This document shows, piece after piece, positions 7,692 through 16,214 of a DNA stretch of 64,000 nt (the first letter of the stretch is position 1; every line of letters starts with the position of its first letter). The notes under the pieces were generated by a model. It ran no database searches, was not told the origin of the DNA, and saw only the letters and a list, made by a program, of their open reading frames with translations. The translations under genes were made by a program, and so were the position numbers. Source of the DNA: Myxococcus sp046520405 (lineage in GTDB: Bacteria > Myxococcota > Myxococcia > Myxococcales > Myxococcaceae). The DNA is taken from contig JBKGHI010000018.1 in NCBI GenBank assembly GCA_046520405.1, positions 1-64,000 of the forward strand, given 5' to 3'.

Positions 7692-9281
7692 ATGCTGGAC
7701 CGCCCGATGTACCTCAAGCCGAACGTCGCCATCGAGCCGCTGTACAACCAGTGGTACGCGTGGTGGTACCTGCTGTCTCCGGCGACGGCGCCGCTGTTCG
7801 TAACGAACCTGCACCAGAAGCTGATGCAGTCCTTCGTTGCGAACCCGGACGTACACGTGGCGGCGCTCAAGAACCCCATGTTGATGGGCGGCCCGTTCAT
7901 CAACCATCCGGCGGCGAAGGCGCCTCGCGTGAAGGAGCTCCTGGAGCGGACGCAGAAGGAGCAGGCCAACATGCTCGCGTACACCAAGGCGGTGGCCGAG
8001 CTGGAGCAGCTCATGGCCCCCAACAACGGCGGCTCCCTGGAGAGCCTCTACGCCAAGGTGCCCGACATCCTCCGCGGCTACGTGGAGCTCACGTACGACC
8101 TCAGCAACCGCGCCAGCGCCCGCTTCATCGAGCCGCTCCTGTACCGCAGCCCCTTCCACAAGGAGTCCTCGCAGAGCGTGACGCTCATGCAGGTGGACGG
8201 TGACTGGCGGCCCTACATCTTCAGCACGCCCCGCCTGGAGGAGGACACGCCGCTGTGGCTGCGCGTCCCCTACAAGCACGAGGGCCTGGACGCCCTCTTC
8301 CGCATGCGCCACACGCCGGGCTCGCCTGGCCAGGTCGCGGAGATGCTCGGCGTGCCTGCCTCCGCCGCGGACGCCTTCGCCGCCCTCTTCACCGACGCCG
8401 AGCCCCGCCGCACCGAGCGCTACACCGGCGAAGGCGTGCGCGTGCGCTACTTCGGCCACGCCTGCGTGCTGCTGGAGACGAAGGACGTCAGCATCCTCAC
8501 GGACCCCGTCATCAGCTACGAGTTCCCCACGGACCTCCCCCGCTTCACCCACTCCGACCTGCCCGAGCGCATCGACTACGTGGTCCTCACCCACGGCCAC
8601 GCCGACCACCTGATGATGGAGACGCTCATCCAGCTCCGGCACCGGGTGGGCTGCATCATCGTCCCGCGCAACAACGGCAACTCGCTGGCGGACCCGTCCC
8701 TGCGGCTGATGCTCCACCACAACGGCTTCAAGAACGTGGTGGAGATTGACGACCTCCAGGAGATTCCCGTGCCGGGCGGCTCCATCACCGGCCTGCCCTT
8801 CCTCGGTGAGCACAGCGACCTGGCCATCCAGGCCAAGACGGCGCACCTGGTCCGCCTGGGCGGCAAGTCCATGCTGATGGCCGCGGACTCCAACGCCATC
8901 GAGCCGCGCATGTACCAGCACCTGCGCGACATCATCGGCACCATCGACGTGCTGTTCCTCGGCATGGAGTGCGAGGGCGGCCCGATGAGCTGGATGTACG
9001 GCCCGCTGCTGAGCAATCCCCTGCCCCGGAAGATGGACCAGGCCCGCCGGCTCAACGGCTCTGACAGCGCCCGCGCCATCGAAATCACCAACTACCTGTC
9101 GCCCAAGGAGGTCTACGTCTACGCCATGGGCCAGGAGCCGTGGCTGCGCCACGTGATGATCCTCGTCTACGACGACAAGGCCCCGCAGATTGTCGAGTCC
9201 AACAAGTTCCTGGAGCACTGCCGCAACGCGGGCATCCAGGCCGAGCGCCCCTACGTGAAGATGGAGCGCATCCTCACCTAG
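7692..9281 (+). CDS. CmlA-like diiron beta-hydroxylase (MBL fold)
   Basis: 529 residues with a GGAG ribosome-binding site 8 bases upstream. A long N-terminal alpha/beta domain (1-240) precedes a metallo-beta-lactamase fold with His301-x-His303-x-Asp305-His306. Glu373 (L-G-E-H), Asp399 (A-A-D-S) and His487 (L-R-H-V) fall at the spacing I recall for the CmlA diiron ligands (305/307/309/310, 377, 403, 491), a constant offset of four, and the length nearly equals CmlA's 532. CmlA beta-hydroxylates an aminoacyl group held on an NRPS carrier protein in chloramphenicol synthesis. The same chemistry is therefore likely, but no NRPS is in the window; a thioesterase II and a phosphopantetheinyl transferase lie within 4 kb. 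A generic MBL hydrolase is the alternative. Confidence 0.78.
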   Translation: MLDRPMYLKPNVAIEPLYNQWYAWWYLLSPATAPLFVTNLHQKLMQSFVANPDVHVAALKNPMLMGGPFINHPAAKAPRVKELLERTQKEQANMLAYTKAVAELEQLMAPNNGGSLESLYAKVPDILRGYVELTYDLSNRASARFIEPLLYRSPFHKESSQSVTLMQVDGDWRPYIFSTPRLEEDTPLWLRVPYKHEGLDALFRMRHTPGSPGQVAEMLGVPASAADAFAALFTDAEPRRTERYTGEGVRVRYFGHACVLLETKDVSILTDPVISYEFPTDLPRFTHSDLPERIDYVVLTHGHADHLMMETLIQLRHRVGCIIVPRNNGNSLADPSLRLMLHHNGFKNVVEIDDLQEIPVPGGSITGLPFLGEHSDLAIQAKTAHLVRLGGKSMLMAADSNAIEPRMYQHLRDIIGTIDVLFLGMECEGGPMSWMYGPLLSNPLPRKMDQARRLNGSDSARAIEITNYLSPKEVYVYAMGQEPWLRHVMILVYDDKAPQIVESNKFLEHCRNAGIQAERPYVKMERILT

Positions 9282-9333
9282 CCCGTGGCACCACCCCGAG
9301 GTGCGCCGCCCAACCGCCACCTCGGGCCCCCGC

Positions 9334-9891
9334 TCACGCCGCCGCGGAGTCCTCCAGCAGCCCCCGCTGGCGCAGCGTCTCCAGGACGCGCAGCAGCCCG
9401 GCCTCCACGGAGTCCACGTCCGAGCGGACGGTGACGTCCGGCGCGTCAGGCGGCTCGTACGGGTCCGACACGCCGGTGAAGTGCGCCAGCTCGCCCGCCA
9501 GCGCCTTCTTGTAGAGCCCCTTCACGTCCCGGGCGATGAGCACGTCCAGGGGCGCCTGGACGAAGACTTCCACGAAGGGAATGCCCGCGGCCTCCGCCAA
9601 CTGGCGCACCTGGGCCCGGGAGCCCGCGTACGGGGAGATGGCCGCGGCGATGACACCCACACCGTGCTTGGCGAGCAGCCGGGCCACCTGACCGATGCGG
9701 CGCACGTTCTCCTCCCGGTCCTCGCGGGAGAAGCCCAGCCCGCGCGACAGCCAGGTGCGCACCTCGTCGCCGTCCAGCACCTCCATGGGCCGCGACGAGG
9801 CCAGGTGCGCGTGGAGGGCCCGTGACAGCGTGCTCTTGCCCGCCCCTGACAGACCCGTCAGCCAGAGTATGAAGCCCGCCGAACGCCCCAT
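9334..9891 (-). CDS. cysC: Adenylylsulfate (APS) kinase
   Basis: 185 residues from ATG 9891, which has GGAG 6 bases upstream; an in-frame ATG at 9924 lacks support. The Walker A motif G-L-S-G-A-G-K-S is near the N-terminus, followed by L-D-G-D-E-V-R, F-S-R-E-D-R-E-E-N-V-R-R-I and K-G-L-Y-K-K-A, all APS kinase signatures. It phosphorylates adenylylsulfate to PAPS in the cytoplasm, for assimilation or for sulfotransferases. No ATP sulfurylase or PAPS reductase is adjacent, so the PAPS may serve sulfation of a metabolite or polysaccharide; this is inference from the surrounding helper genes. Confidence 0.92.
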   Translation of the reverse strand: MGRSAGFILWLTGLSGAGKSTLSRALHAHLASSRPMEVLDGDEVRTWLSRGLGFSREDREENVRRIGQVARLLAKHGVGVIAAAISPYAGSRAQVRQLAEAAGIPFVEVFVQAPLDVLIARDVKGLYKKALAGELAHFTGVSDPYEPPDAPDVTVRSDVDSVEAGLLRVLETLRQRGLLEDSAAA

Positions 9892-9970
9892 TGAGACTCC
9901 AGAACGACGCCCCAGCGCGTCCACGAAACGCTAACACGCCACGCGGCCTCCGGGACTTGACCCGTTTTCC

Positions 9971-10783
9971 GTGGCCATGCGACAGAGCCTTCACGTCATG
10001 CAAAGCGCGTCCAACACGAGCCCTCATGCCCCCGACCGCTGGTTCCCCACCCGGAAGCCGTTGACGGACCCGCGGCTGCGGCTGTTCTGTCTGCCGTTCG
10101 CCGGTGGCAGCGTGGCCATCTACAACCAGTGGAGCCAGGGCCTGCCCGCGGGCGTGGAGCTGTGCCCCGTCCAGCTCCCCGGGCGCGAGCGCCGCCTGTC
10201 GGAGAAGCCCATCGGCAACCTGTCCGCGCTGGTGGACGCGCTGCTGCCCGCGATTGCGCCGCTGCTGGACCGGCCCTTCGCCTTCTTCGGCTACAGCATG
10301 GGCGCCCGCATCTCCCTGGAGCTGGCGCGCCGCCTCCAGGCCCGGAATGGCCCGCGCCCCGTGGGCCTCTTCCTGGGAGCCGCTGGCCCGCCGTCCTTCA
10401 ACACCCGCGAGCCCATCCACCTGCTCCCCGAACCGGAGTTCATCGCCCAGCTCCGGCGCTACGACGGCACGCCGGAGGAGATCTTCCAGCACCGCGAGCT
10501 GCTGGAGCTGGTGCTCCCCATGCTCCGCGCCGACTTCGGCATCGCCTTCACCGAGGACGGCCCCCAGCCCCCGAAGCTGGAGGTCCCCATCTCCGTGGTC
10601 GGCTCGCCCGAGGACAAGCACGTCCCCACCGCGAACCTGGAGGGTTGGCGCAACGAGACGCGGAGCGAGGACGTCCGCGTCCGCCTCTTCCCCGGCGGCC
10701 ACTTCTTCATCAAGTCGCAGCGCGCCGCCCTCCTCGCCCACATCAGCGAGGACCTGAACCGGTGGATGGGCCGCGCGCCCTGA
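9971..10783 (+). CDS. Type II thioesterase (alpha/beta hydrolase)
   Basis: 270 residues from a GTG at 9971 (an ATG two codons later is equally possible). Typical type II thioesterase: F-C-L-P-F-A-G-G near residue 38, L-P-G-R-E-R-R, nucleophile in G-Y-S109-M-G (usual form is G-H-S-M-G), D-K-H region and catalytic His244 in G-G-H-F-F. Such enzymes remove stalled or wrong acyl groups from carrier proteins of NRPS/PKS lines. It converges with the phosphopantetheinyl transferase gene 12 bases away, and both serve carrier proteins, perhaps encoded elsewhere or by the 44-46 kb operon. Confidence 0.9.
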   Translation: MAMRQSLHVMQSASNTSPHAPDRWFPTRKPLTDPRLRLFCLPFAGGSVAIYNQWSQGLPAGVELCPVQLPGRERRLSEKPIGNLSALVDALLPAIAPLLDRPFAFFGYSMGARISLELARRLQARNGPRPVGLFLGAAGPPSFNTREPIHLLPEPEFIAQLRRYDGTPEEIFQHRELLELVLPMLRADFGIAFTEDGPQPPKLEVPISVVGSPEDKHVPTANLEGWRNETRSEDVRVRLFPGGHFFIKSQRAALLAHISEDLNRWMGRAP

Positions 10784-10795
10784 GCCGCCGCCCCG

Positions 10796-11572
10796 CTACG
10801 CCGCCTGGAACCGGGGCGGCGTGTCGCAAGCCAGGGGCACGGTGAACTGCCAGCGCACCGTGAGCGGCTGGCCACGAGGCCGGTTCACCGCCACCGCCGC
10901 CTGGTGCCGCTCGGATGGCCGGAGCTGCACGAACTGCCACGCCTCCGGCACGTCTTGCATCCGCGGGTCGAAGGAGATGCGCGGCGCCTGTCCCGGCTCC
11001 AGGTGGAAGGCGAACTGGTCCAGCGGGAGAGACAGCCCCGCGCCACGCGCCTTGATGTAGGACTCCTTCAGGGTCCAGTACTCGAAGAAGCGCTCCCGGT
11101 GCCGCTCCGGCGGCAGGGCCTTCAGCGCCGCCACCTCCGAAGCGGCGAAGTAGTGGTCGGCGATCTCCACCGTCTCACCGGGCCGCTGGGCGTCCTCCAC
11201 GTCGGCGCCCAGCTCCGCGTCCCAGCCCACCGCCACCAGCGCCATCCCGTCCGTATGGGACAGGTTGAAGCGCAGCTTGGGACCCCACTCGCCCCGCGCC
11301 ACCGGACGGCCGTACGTGTTGGTGTCGAAGGCCCACGCCTCCGGGGCCACCGGTGCGTAGCGCGACAGCGTCACCCGCACCAACGCGTGGCTCACCAGGT
11401 ACTGGCGCTGGTGCCGCTCGAAGCGGAAGCGCTGCTGCTTGTCGCGCTCCTTCACGTCCAGCAGCTTCCAGTAGGCGTCCAGGAGCGCCCGGTCGTTGAT
11501 GCGCTCGGGTTCGACAATCCACACGTGGACTTCATCCGGACGCAGCGCCAGGGGCTGGAAGTCGGTCGGCAT
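10796..11572 (-). CDS. Sfp-type 4'-phosphopantetheinyl transferase
   Basis: 258 residues. It has the family's Mg-binding motif G-A-D-V-E-D (about 107-112) and W-T-L-K-E-S-Y-I-K-A (about 150-160), plus F-N-L-S-H-T-D-G in the CoA-binding region. It transfers phosphopantetheine from CoA to carrier-protein serines. Length and motif set match Sfp/Gsp rather than AcpS, so broad secondary-metabolite carrier proteins are expected substrates. The purine-rich AAAGGGAG is only one base from the ATG, so the start may be slightly different. Confidence 0.93.
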   Translation of the reverse strand: MPTDFQPLALRPDEVHVWIVEPERINDRALLDAYWKLLDVKERDKQQRFRFERHQRQYLVSHALVRVTLSRYAPVAPEAWAFDTNTYGRPVARGEWGPKLRFNLSHTDGMALVAVGWDAELGADVEDAQRPGETVEIADHYFAASEVAALKALPPERHRERFFEYWTLKESYIKARGAGLSLPLDQFAFHLEPGQAPRISFDPRMQDVPEAWQFVQLRPSERHQAAVAVNRPRGQPLTVRWQFTVPLACDTPPRFQAA

Positions 11573-11771
11573 GCTCCCTTTCTACCACCGGCGCCTGCTC
11601 GCTCCTGTGTGCTTCCGCGCGGCATGGCCACTGATGGCCACTGAGGGGGACCCGGAGGCAGTTGGCGCACACCGTCGCCCCCGCCAACCTTTCGCTCGCC
11701 CGTATCAGGGTCGCGGCGGCAGGTGGAGTCGCGACAGGGGCTGCTGGCGGCGTGATGGGGGGCAGGGACGG

Positions 11772-13025
11772 ATGGAGCTCTTTCCAATTCAGTTACTCTT
11801 CATGGTGGTTCTGATGAACCGCTATGTCCTCGGGCCGTTGCTACGACGCATGAAGGGACGTCAGTTCGACCGCATCGACGACACGTACCTGCCGCGCGTC
11901 GCCATCGTCATCCCGTTGTTCAACGAAGGCGAAGGCATCTACCACGGCGTGCGCAGCCTGCTGGAGCAGGACTACCCCAAGCACCTGCTGCAAATCGTGG
12001 TGGTGGATGACTGCTCCAAGGATGACAGCTACGCCTGGGCCCTGAAGGCGGCGGAGGGCAACCCCAACGTCATCGTCATGCGCAACCCGGAGAACATGGG
12101 CAAGCGCAAGGGCATCAACCGCGCGGTGAAGGCCGCCACGGACGCGGAAATCATCGTGTCGGTGGACTCGGACGTCATCGTCGACAAGTCCGCCGTCCGC
12201 CAGCTGGTGCGCCGCTTCGTCAGCCCGCGCATCGCCGCGGTGGGCGGCCGCACCTACGTGACGAACCGTCATCAGAACTGGATGACGCGGATGATTGAAA
12301 TCAAGTTCCACTTCGCCCAGGAGTGGCTCAAGGACCTGGAGCGCAGCTTCCGCCAGGTGATGTGCCTGTCCGGCTGCCTCACCGCGTACCGCCGCCACGT
12401 GCTGCTGGAGCTGGAGCCCATCCTGGAGGCGCGCGCCATCGCGGGCATCCCCATCAAGTACGGCGAGGACCGCTTCCTCACGCGGCAGATCGTCAAGCAC
12501 GACTACGAGACGGTCTACACGCTGGACGCGTTCTGCTTCACCGCCGCGCCGTCAACGTTGGCCGGGTACTTCTCCCAGCAGCTCCGGTGGCGCCGCTCCA
12601 ACCTGGTGGACCTGCTGGGGGGCCTGTCCCACGCGTGGCGGCTCCACCCGGTGGTGACAGTCCACTACGTGTCCCAGCTCGCGCTGCTGCTCTCGTACCC
12701 GCTGGTCATCGTGCACAACGTCCTGACCGGCGAGTTCTGGGACATCCTCGCCTTCCACTTCCTGGTCATCGGGTTGCTGGGGGTCATCTATCGCGTCGAA
12801 ACGCGACACCTTCCCGCAGAAAGGAGGGTCCATGGCGCCAGCTTCCTGCCCATGGCCCTGCTGATGCCGGTGACGTACGCGCTCTTCACTCCGCTGGCGC
12901 TGCTGACGCTGGACTCAGGGAGCTGGGAGACGCGGGGCAGCGCCAACGCCGCGCCCGAGACGTCACCTCTGGACTCCGGGGGGCGCTTTCCTCCCACCCA
13001 CGCTGGTGAGGGCTCTACTCCATGA
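11772..13025 (+). CDS. Processive family 2 glycosyltransferase (polysaccharide synthase)
   Basis: 417 residues from ATG 11772 (M-E-L-F-P-I-Q-L), preceded by AGGGACGG. GT2 catalytic core: V-I-P-L-F-N-E, V-V-D-D-C-S, Asp132-Ser-Asp134 (DxD), G-E-D-R-F-L-T-R and Q-Q-L-R-W, the last two being marks of processive synthases such as hyaluronan, cellulose and NodC-type enzymes. One N-terminal and about three C-terminal membrane spans form the channel. It should polymerise and translocate a beta-linked polysaccharide from a nucleotide sugar. It overlaps the next gene by ATGA, first of a four-gene operon. Confidence 0.88.
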   Translation: MELFPIQLLFMVVLMNRYVLGPLLRRMKGRQFDRIDDTYLPRVAIVIPLFNEGEGIYHGVRSLLEQDYPKHLLQIVVVDDCSKDDSYAWALKAAEGNPNVIVMRNPENMGKRKGINRAVKAATDAEIIVSVDSDVIVDKSAVRQLVRRFVSPRIAAVGGRTYVTNRHQNWMTRMIEIKFHFAQEWLKDLERSFRQVMCLSGCLTAYRRHVLLELEPILEARAIAGIPIKYGEDRFLTRQIVKHDYETVYTLDAFCFTAAPSTLAGYFSQQLRWRRSNLVDLLGGLSHAWRLHPVVTVHYVSQLALLLSYPLVIVHNVLTGEFWDILAFHFLVIGLLGVIYRVETRHLPAERRVHGASFLPMALLMPVTYALFTPLALLTLDSGSWETRGSANAAPETSPLDSGGRFPPTHAGEGSTP

Positions 13026-14122
13026 ATCAACGCGTCGCCAATCGCGTCAACAGTATCGCCGTCTCTGCCTACAAGTTCCTCGGCTCGCTGCTGCTCGCGC
13101 TCATCATGATCGGGCTGGTGTCCTTCCTCTCCGTCCAGGGCTTCTTCCTGGTGAGCCGGAGCTGGGTGACACCCACGGTCATCTCGCCGACGGACCCGCA
13201 AATCCTCACGCTCAACACCCAGGTGGCCGCGCAGACGTCCGCGCGCGACCACGTGCTGTCGGACAAGCGCGCGGTGGAGAACCGCATCTCCGACGCGGAG
13301 CGCACCATCGCCGCGGAGCGCGCGTTCCAGCAGCGCTTCCTGGTGGCCCTGCGCGGCGAGCGCGACGCCAAGGACCGGGTGGCGCGGCGCCTGTCGCTGC
13401 TGCGCCGTGAGTACAGCAACGCCCGGGCGGAAATCATCCAGTCCAACCGCGCCTTCGCCGGCCTGGCGCGCACGCGCACCGACGCGCTGTATGACGCCCG
13501 CCTCCTGGAGCAGGAGGAGAAGCTCACCATCAACCACCACCTGGCCCAGCTCGCGCAGAGCAACCTGTCGCTGGCGCAGTCCTCGATGGACATCGAGACG
13601 CGGATGGACCTGCTCCAGCGGGAGATTGCTGGCCTCTCCGCGGTGCAGTCCGGCATGGGCAAGAACGAGGCGCCCCGCTACATGACGTCCGACGTGCTGC
13701 TGCTGGAGCGCGAGTACACGCACTCCGTCCTGGAGCAGGCCCGGGCGGAGGAGACGCTCAAGAGCCTCCAGACGGACCTGGCCGCGCTCGACGAGGTCGC
13801 CCTGCGCTACGACGCGCTGATTGCCTCGCTGCGTGCGTCGCCGTTCCTCAAGGCCATCGAGAAGGACCTCACGGTCGCCTTCGTGCCCTACGAGAACATC
13901 CCGAACGCCGAACAGGGCACGCCGCTGTACGCCTGCGCGGCCAGTGTCTTCTGGTGCCACGAGGTGGGCGTCATCGGGCGCGTGCTCGAAGGCGAGGTGT
14001 CCCTCAAGCACCCCATCCGCCAGTACATGCTCCGCGGCGTCATGGTGGAGGTCCAACTGACGGACGCGCCCTCCGCGAGGGAGGACCTGCTCCACCTGGG
14101 CCGCCCGCCGCTGCTGCTGTGA
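13022..14122 (+). CDS. HlyD/AlgA44-like membrane-anchored periplasmic coiled-coil protein
   Basis: 366 residues. A single N-terminal membrane span (about 19-45) is followed by a very long predicted coiled coil (about 65-285, rich in Ala/Arg/Glu with heptads) and a C-terminal beta-rich part (about 300-350; C-H-E-V-G-V-I-G-R-V-L-E-G-E-V). This is the layout of a periplasmic adaptor of the HlyD or Alg44 type, although the family assignment rests on shape rather than close motifs. Translationally coupled to the glycosyltransferase (ATGA), it probably links the synthase to an outer-membrane exit protein. Confidence 0.65.
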   Translation: MNQRVANRVNSIAVSAYKFLGSLLLALIMIGLVSFLSVQGFFLVSRSWVTPTVISPTDPQILTLNTQVAAQTSARDHVLSDKRAVENRISDAERTIAAERAFQQRFLVALRGERDAKDRVARRLSLLRREYSNARAEIIQSNRAFAGLARTRTDALYDARLLEQEEKLTINHHLAQLAQSNLSLAQSSMDIETRMDLLQREIAGLSAVQSGMGKNEAPRYMTSDVLLLEREYTHSVLEQARAEETLKSLQTDLAALDEVALRYDALIASLRASPFLKAIEKDLTVAFVPYENIPNAEQGTPLYACAASVFWCHEVGVIGRVLEGEVSLKHPIRQYMLRGVMVEVQLTDAPSAREDLLHLGRPPLLL

Positions 14123-14173
14123 GTTCCACCCCCCTTTGCCTGGAGACGGCCTTGGAGCCGGAGACACTCGACT

Positions 14174-15313
14174 ATGCGGATGACCGTCACTTGTGGCGCA
14201 TTGCTGTCACTCGCCGCGCGGCTGGCGTTGGCCCAGCCGGCGCCCCCTCCCGCGGGAGAACTCTCCTCACCTTCCAGTGAGAACCGGGCCGCCGGCTACT
14301 GCGACTTCGTGCGCGGCGTGGGCAGCGCGGAGGCCGCCCTGGAGCTGGCGCCCGAGATTTTCGGCGCCTTCGGTGTGGTCAACGCGGGCGAGGCCAGCGG
14401 CGGCGCCGGCACCACGCCGCTGGGCGAGCCCACCCCGCGCATCACCGCGGGCCTGATGTACGACGTCGTGGGCCTCTACCGGGGCCGCGCCATCCGCAAG
14501 CGCGCGGAGGCGGACTGCCGCCGGCAGGGCGCGCTGACGGTGCTGGAGTCCGCCATCCGCCAGGGCAACGGCCTGGGCGAGGAGGCCGCGCTGGAGGCAC
14601 GCTCCCGCGTCCTGGAGGAAGCCCTGCCCCAGGCCGAGGCGCTGCTCACGTCCCTGCGCAACGACATGAAGCAGGGCCTCGTGACGCTGGAGGAGATGAA
14701 CGCGGTGCAGGTGCGGCTGGACGGACTGCGCCAGCTCGCCGTCAGCACGAAGGTCGCGCGCGAGCGCCTGGCGGCCCGGCCCCGCTTCCAGTCCGGCACG
14801 CGCCTGGAACATGTCCTGAACGAGCTCCGGGCCGCGGATGACCAGTTCGAGGAACACAACGGCGCGCTGCGCCGCTCACGGGCCTGGCGCCTGAACCTGC
14901 GCGGTGGGTACGACAGGCTCATCGACGTCGACCAGGACCTTCCCCTCTTCGGGCAGGTCACCCTGTCCTACAACCTGGGGCACCTGTGGCAGGGCGCGGC
15001 CAACGCACGGGCGCGGGAGGGCCGCCGCCGCGCGACGCTCGACGACGTGTCCGGCGTCCCTCAGCGCGTCAATGAACTGCTCGCGGAGCTGCGCTCCACC
15101 CAGCGCACCGAGGAGGGCCGCCTCCAGGAGGTGTCCACCCTGGTGTCGGACCTGGAGACCCAGCTCCAGACCATGGACGCGCTCCAGACGCGGGAGGTCC
15201 GCCGCTTCCGTGGATACCTGATGATGGAGCTGACCCGGCTGCGCGCGGAACAGGCCTACCTGCGCGCCCATGTGGAGTCGCTCCAGTCCTTCCTCGGCGC
15301 CGGGGCGCCATGA
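14174..15313 (+). CDS. Exported TolC-like coiled-coil protein
   Basis: 379 residues. A signal peptide (L-S-L-A-A-R-L-A-L-A) precedes a mature protein dominated by helices: about 100-215 and 285-375 are long Ala/Glu/Arg-rich coiled coils separated by beta-like segments (L-R-G-G-Y-D-R-L-I and V-T-L-S-Y-N-L-G). Alternating helical hairpins and short strands suggest a TolC-related outer-membrane efflux protein, though it is short for TolC (about 430-490). It follows the HlyD-like gene by 51 bases and overlaps the next by ATGA, so it likely completes an envelope-spanning export path. Confidence 0.6.
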   Translation: MRMTVTCGALLSLAARLALAQPAPPPAGELSSPSSENRAAGYCDFVRGVGSAEAALELAPEIFGAFGVVNAGEASGGAGTTPLGEPTPRITAGLMYDVVGLYRGRAIRKRAEADCRRQGALTVLESAIRQGNGLGEEAALEARSRVLEEALPQAEALLTSLRNDMKQGLVTLEEMNAVQVRLDGLRQLAVSTKVARERLAARPRFQSGTRLEHVLNELRAADDQFEEHNGALRRSRAWRLNLRGGYDRLIDVDQDLPLFGQVTLSYNLGHLWQGAANARAREGRRRATLDDVSGVPQRVNELLAELRSTQRTEEGRLQEVSTLVSDLETQLQTMDALQTREVRRFRGYLMMELTRLRAEQAYLRAHVESLQSFLGAGAP

Positions 15314-16047
15314 CGCCGCGCCGTGCGCTCGCGGGCTGCGGCGTGCTGGCCATGCTGCTGAGCCCCGGCGCGAGCCCGGCGAACGATGGACCCGATGGCG
15401 CCGCGGCGCCACGGCTCGCTCCAAGGGAACGAGGTGAGTCGCACCGTGCCGGGGCACCCCGGAGGAAAGGCAGGCACATGCTGACAGCCGTCCCCCTGTC
15501 CCGAATGAAGGTCACCGAAGGCAACCTGGAGCCCGGCCCGGGCGAGCTGCTCCTCGTCGACGGGCCGCGCCTGCGCGCCGTCGTCCCTGGCAGCAGGACG
15601 AACAGCGTGGCGCTGCGCTTCACAATCCTGGGCCCCACGCAGCACCAGGTGGCCCTGGCCTCCGGGGAGCAGCGCCAACAGGTGGGCCTCAAGCTCTTCG
15701 CGGTGGACGCCTGCAACGTGCTGTACGCGATGTGGCGGCTGGCGCCCAAGCCGGGCCTCGTCGTCAACTTCAAGCGCAACCCCGGGCAGCGCACCAGCCG
15801 CGAGTGCGGCAACCGCGGCTACGTCATCCTCCAGCCCGAACAGCACGTGCGACTCGATGCGCCCGCGCCGGGTGTCCCCCACATGCTGCGCGCCGAGGTG
15901 GACGGTAGGACGCTGCGCGTCTGGGCGAATGACACGCTCGCCTGGATGGGGCGGCTGCCCGAGGAGGCTCTCGTGGCGGATGCGCCGGTGGGCCTGCGCT
16001 CGGACAACGTGCGCCTGCGTCTCCAGCTCCTGGAGCCGTCACGTTGA
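15310..16047 (+). CDS. Secreted beta-rich (LamG/DUF1080-like) protein
   Basis: 245 residues, ATGA overlap with the previous gene. A signal peptide with possible lipobox-like A-G-C (about 8-10) is followed by an Arg-rich linker and a beta-rich domain (about 60-245). The end, V-D-G-R-T-L-R-V-W-A-N and P-V-G-L-R-S-D-N-V-R, resembles the closing strands of concanavalin-like domains (LamG, DUF1080 3-keto-disaccharide hydrolase family). A role in binding or trimming the polysaccharide made by this operon is inferred. Catalytic residues cannot be assigned. Confidence 0.6.
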   Translation: MTPRRALAGCGVLAMLLSPGASPANDGPDGAAAPRLAPRERGESHRAGAPRRKGRHMLTAVPLSRMKVTEGNLEPGPGELLLVDGPRLRAVVPGSRTNSVALRFTILGPTQHQVALASGEQRQQVGLKLFAVDACNVLYAMWRLAPKPGLVVNFKRNPGQRTSRECGNRGYVILQPEQHVRLDAPAPGVPHMLRAEVDGRTLRVWANDTLAWMGRLPEEALVADAPVGLRSDNVRLRLQLLEPSR

Positions 16048-16214
16048 TGCGCTCGGCGCCGTGACGGCCGCGTGAGGCCCCGGCCCCCGACGCAGCGGCC
16101 CGCTTGCAAGGGCGCGCCAACCATTGGCTGGGCCGCCTCTCGCTCCGCGCAGTCCGCGCCGCTCACGTCCTCCCGGGCGCCACGGCGACAGCGTGGCGCC
16201 CAGGAGACCTGGCG

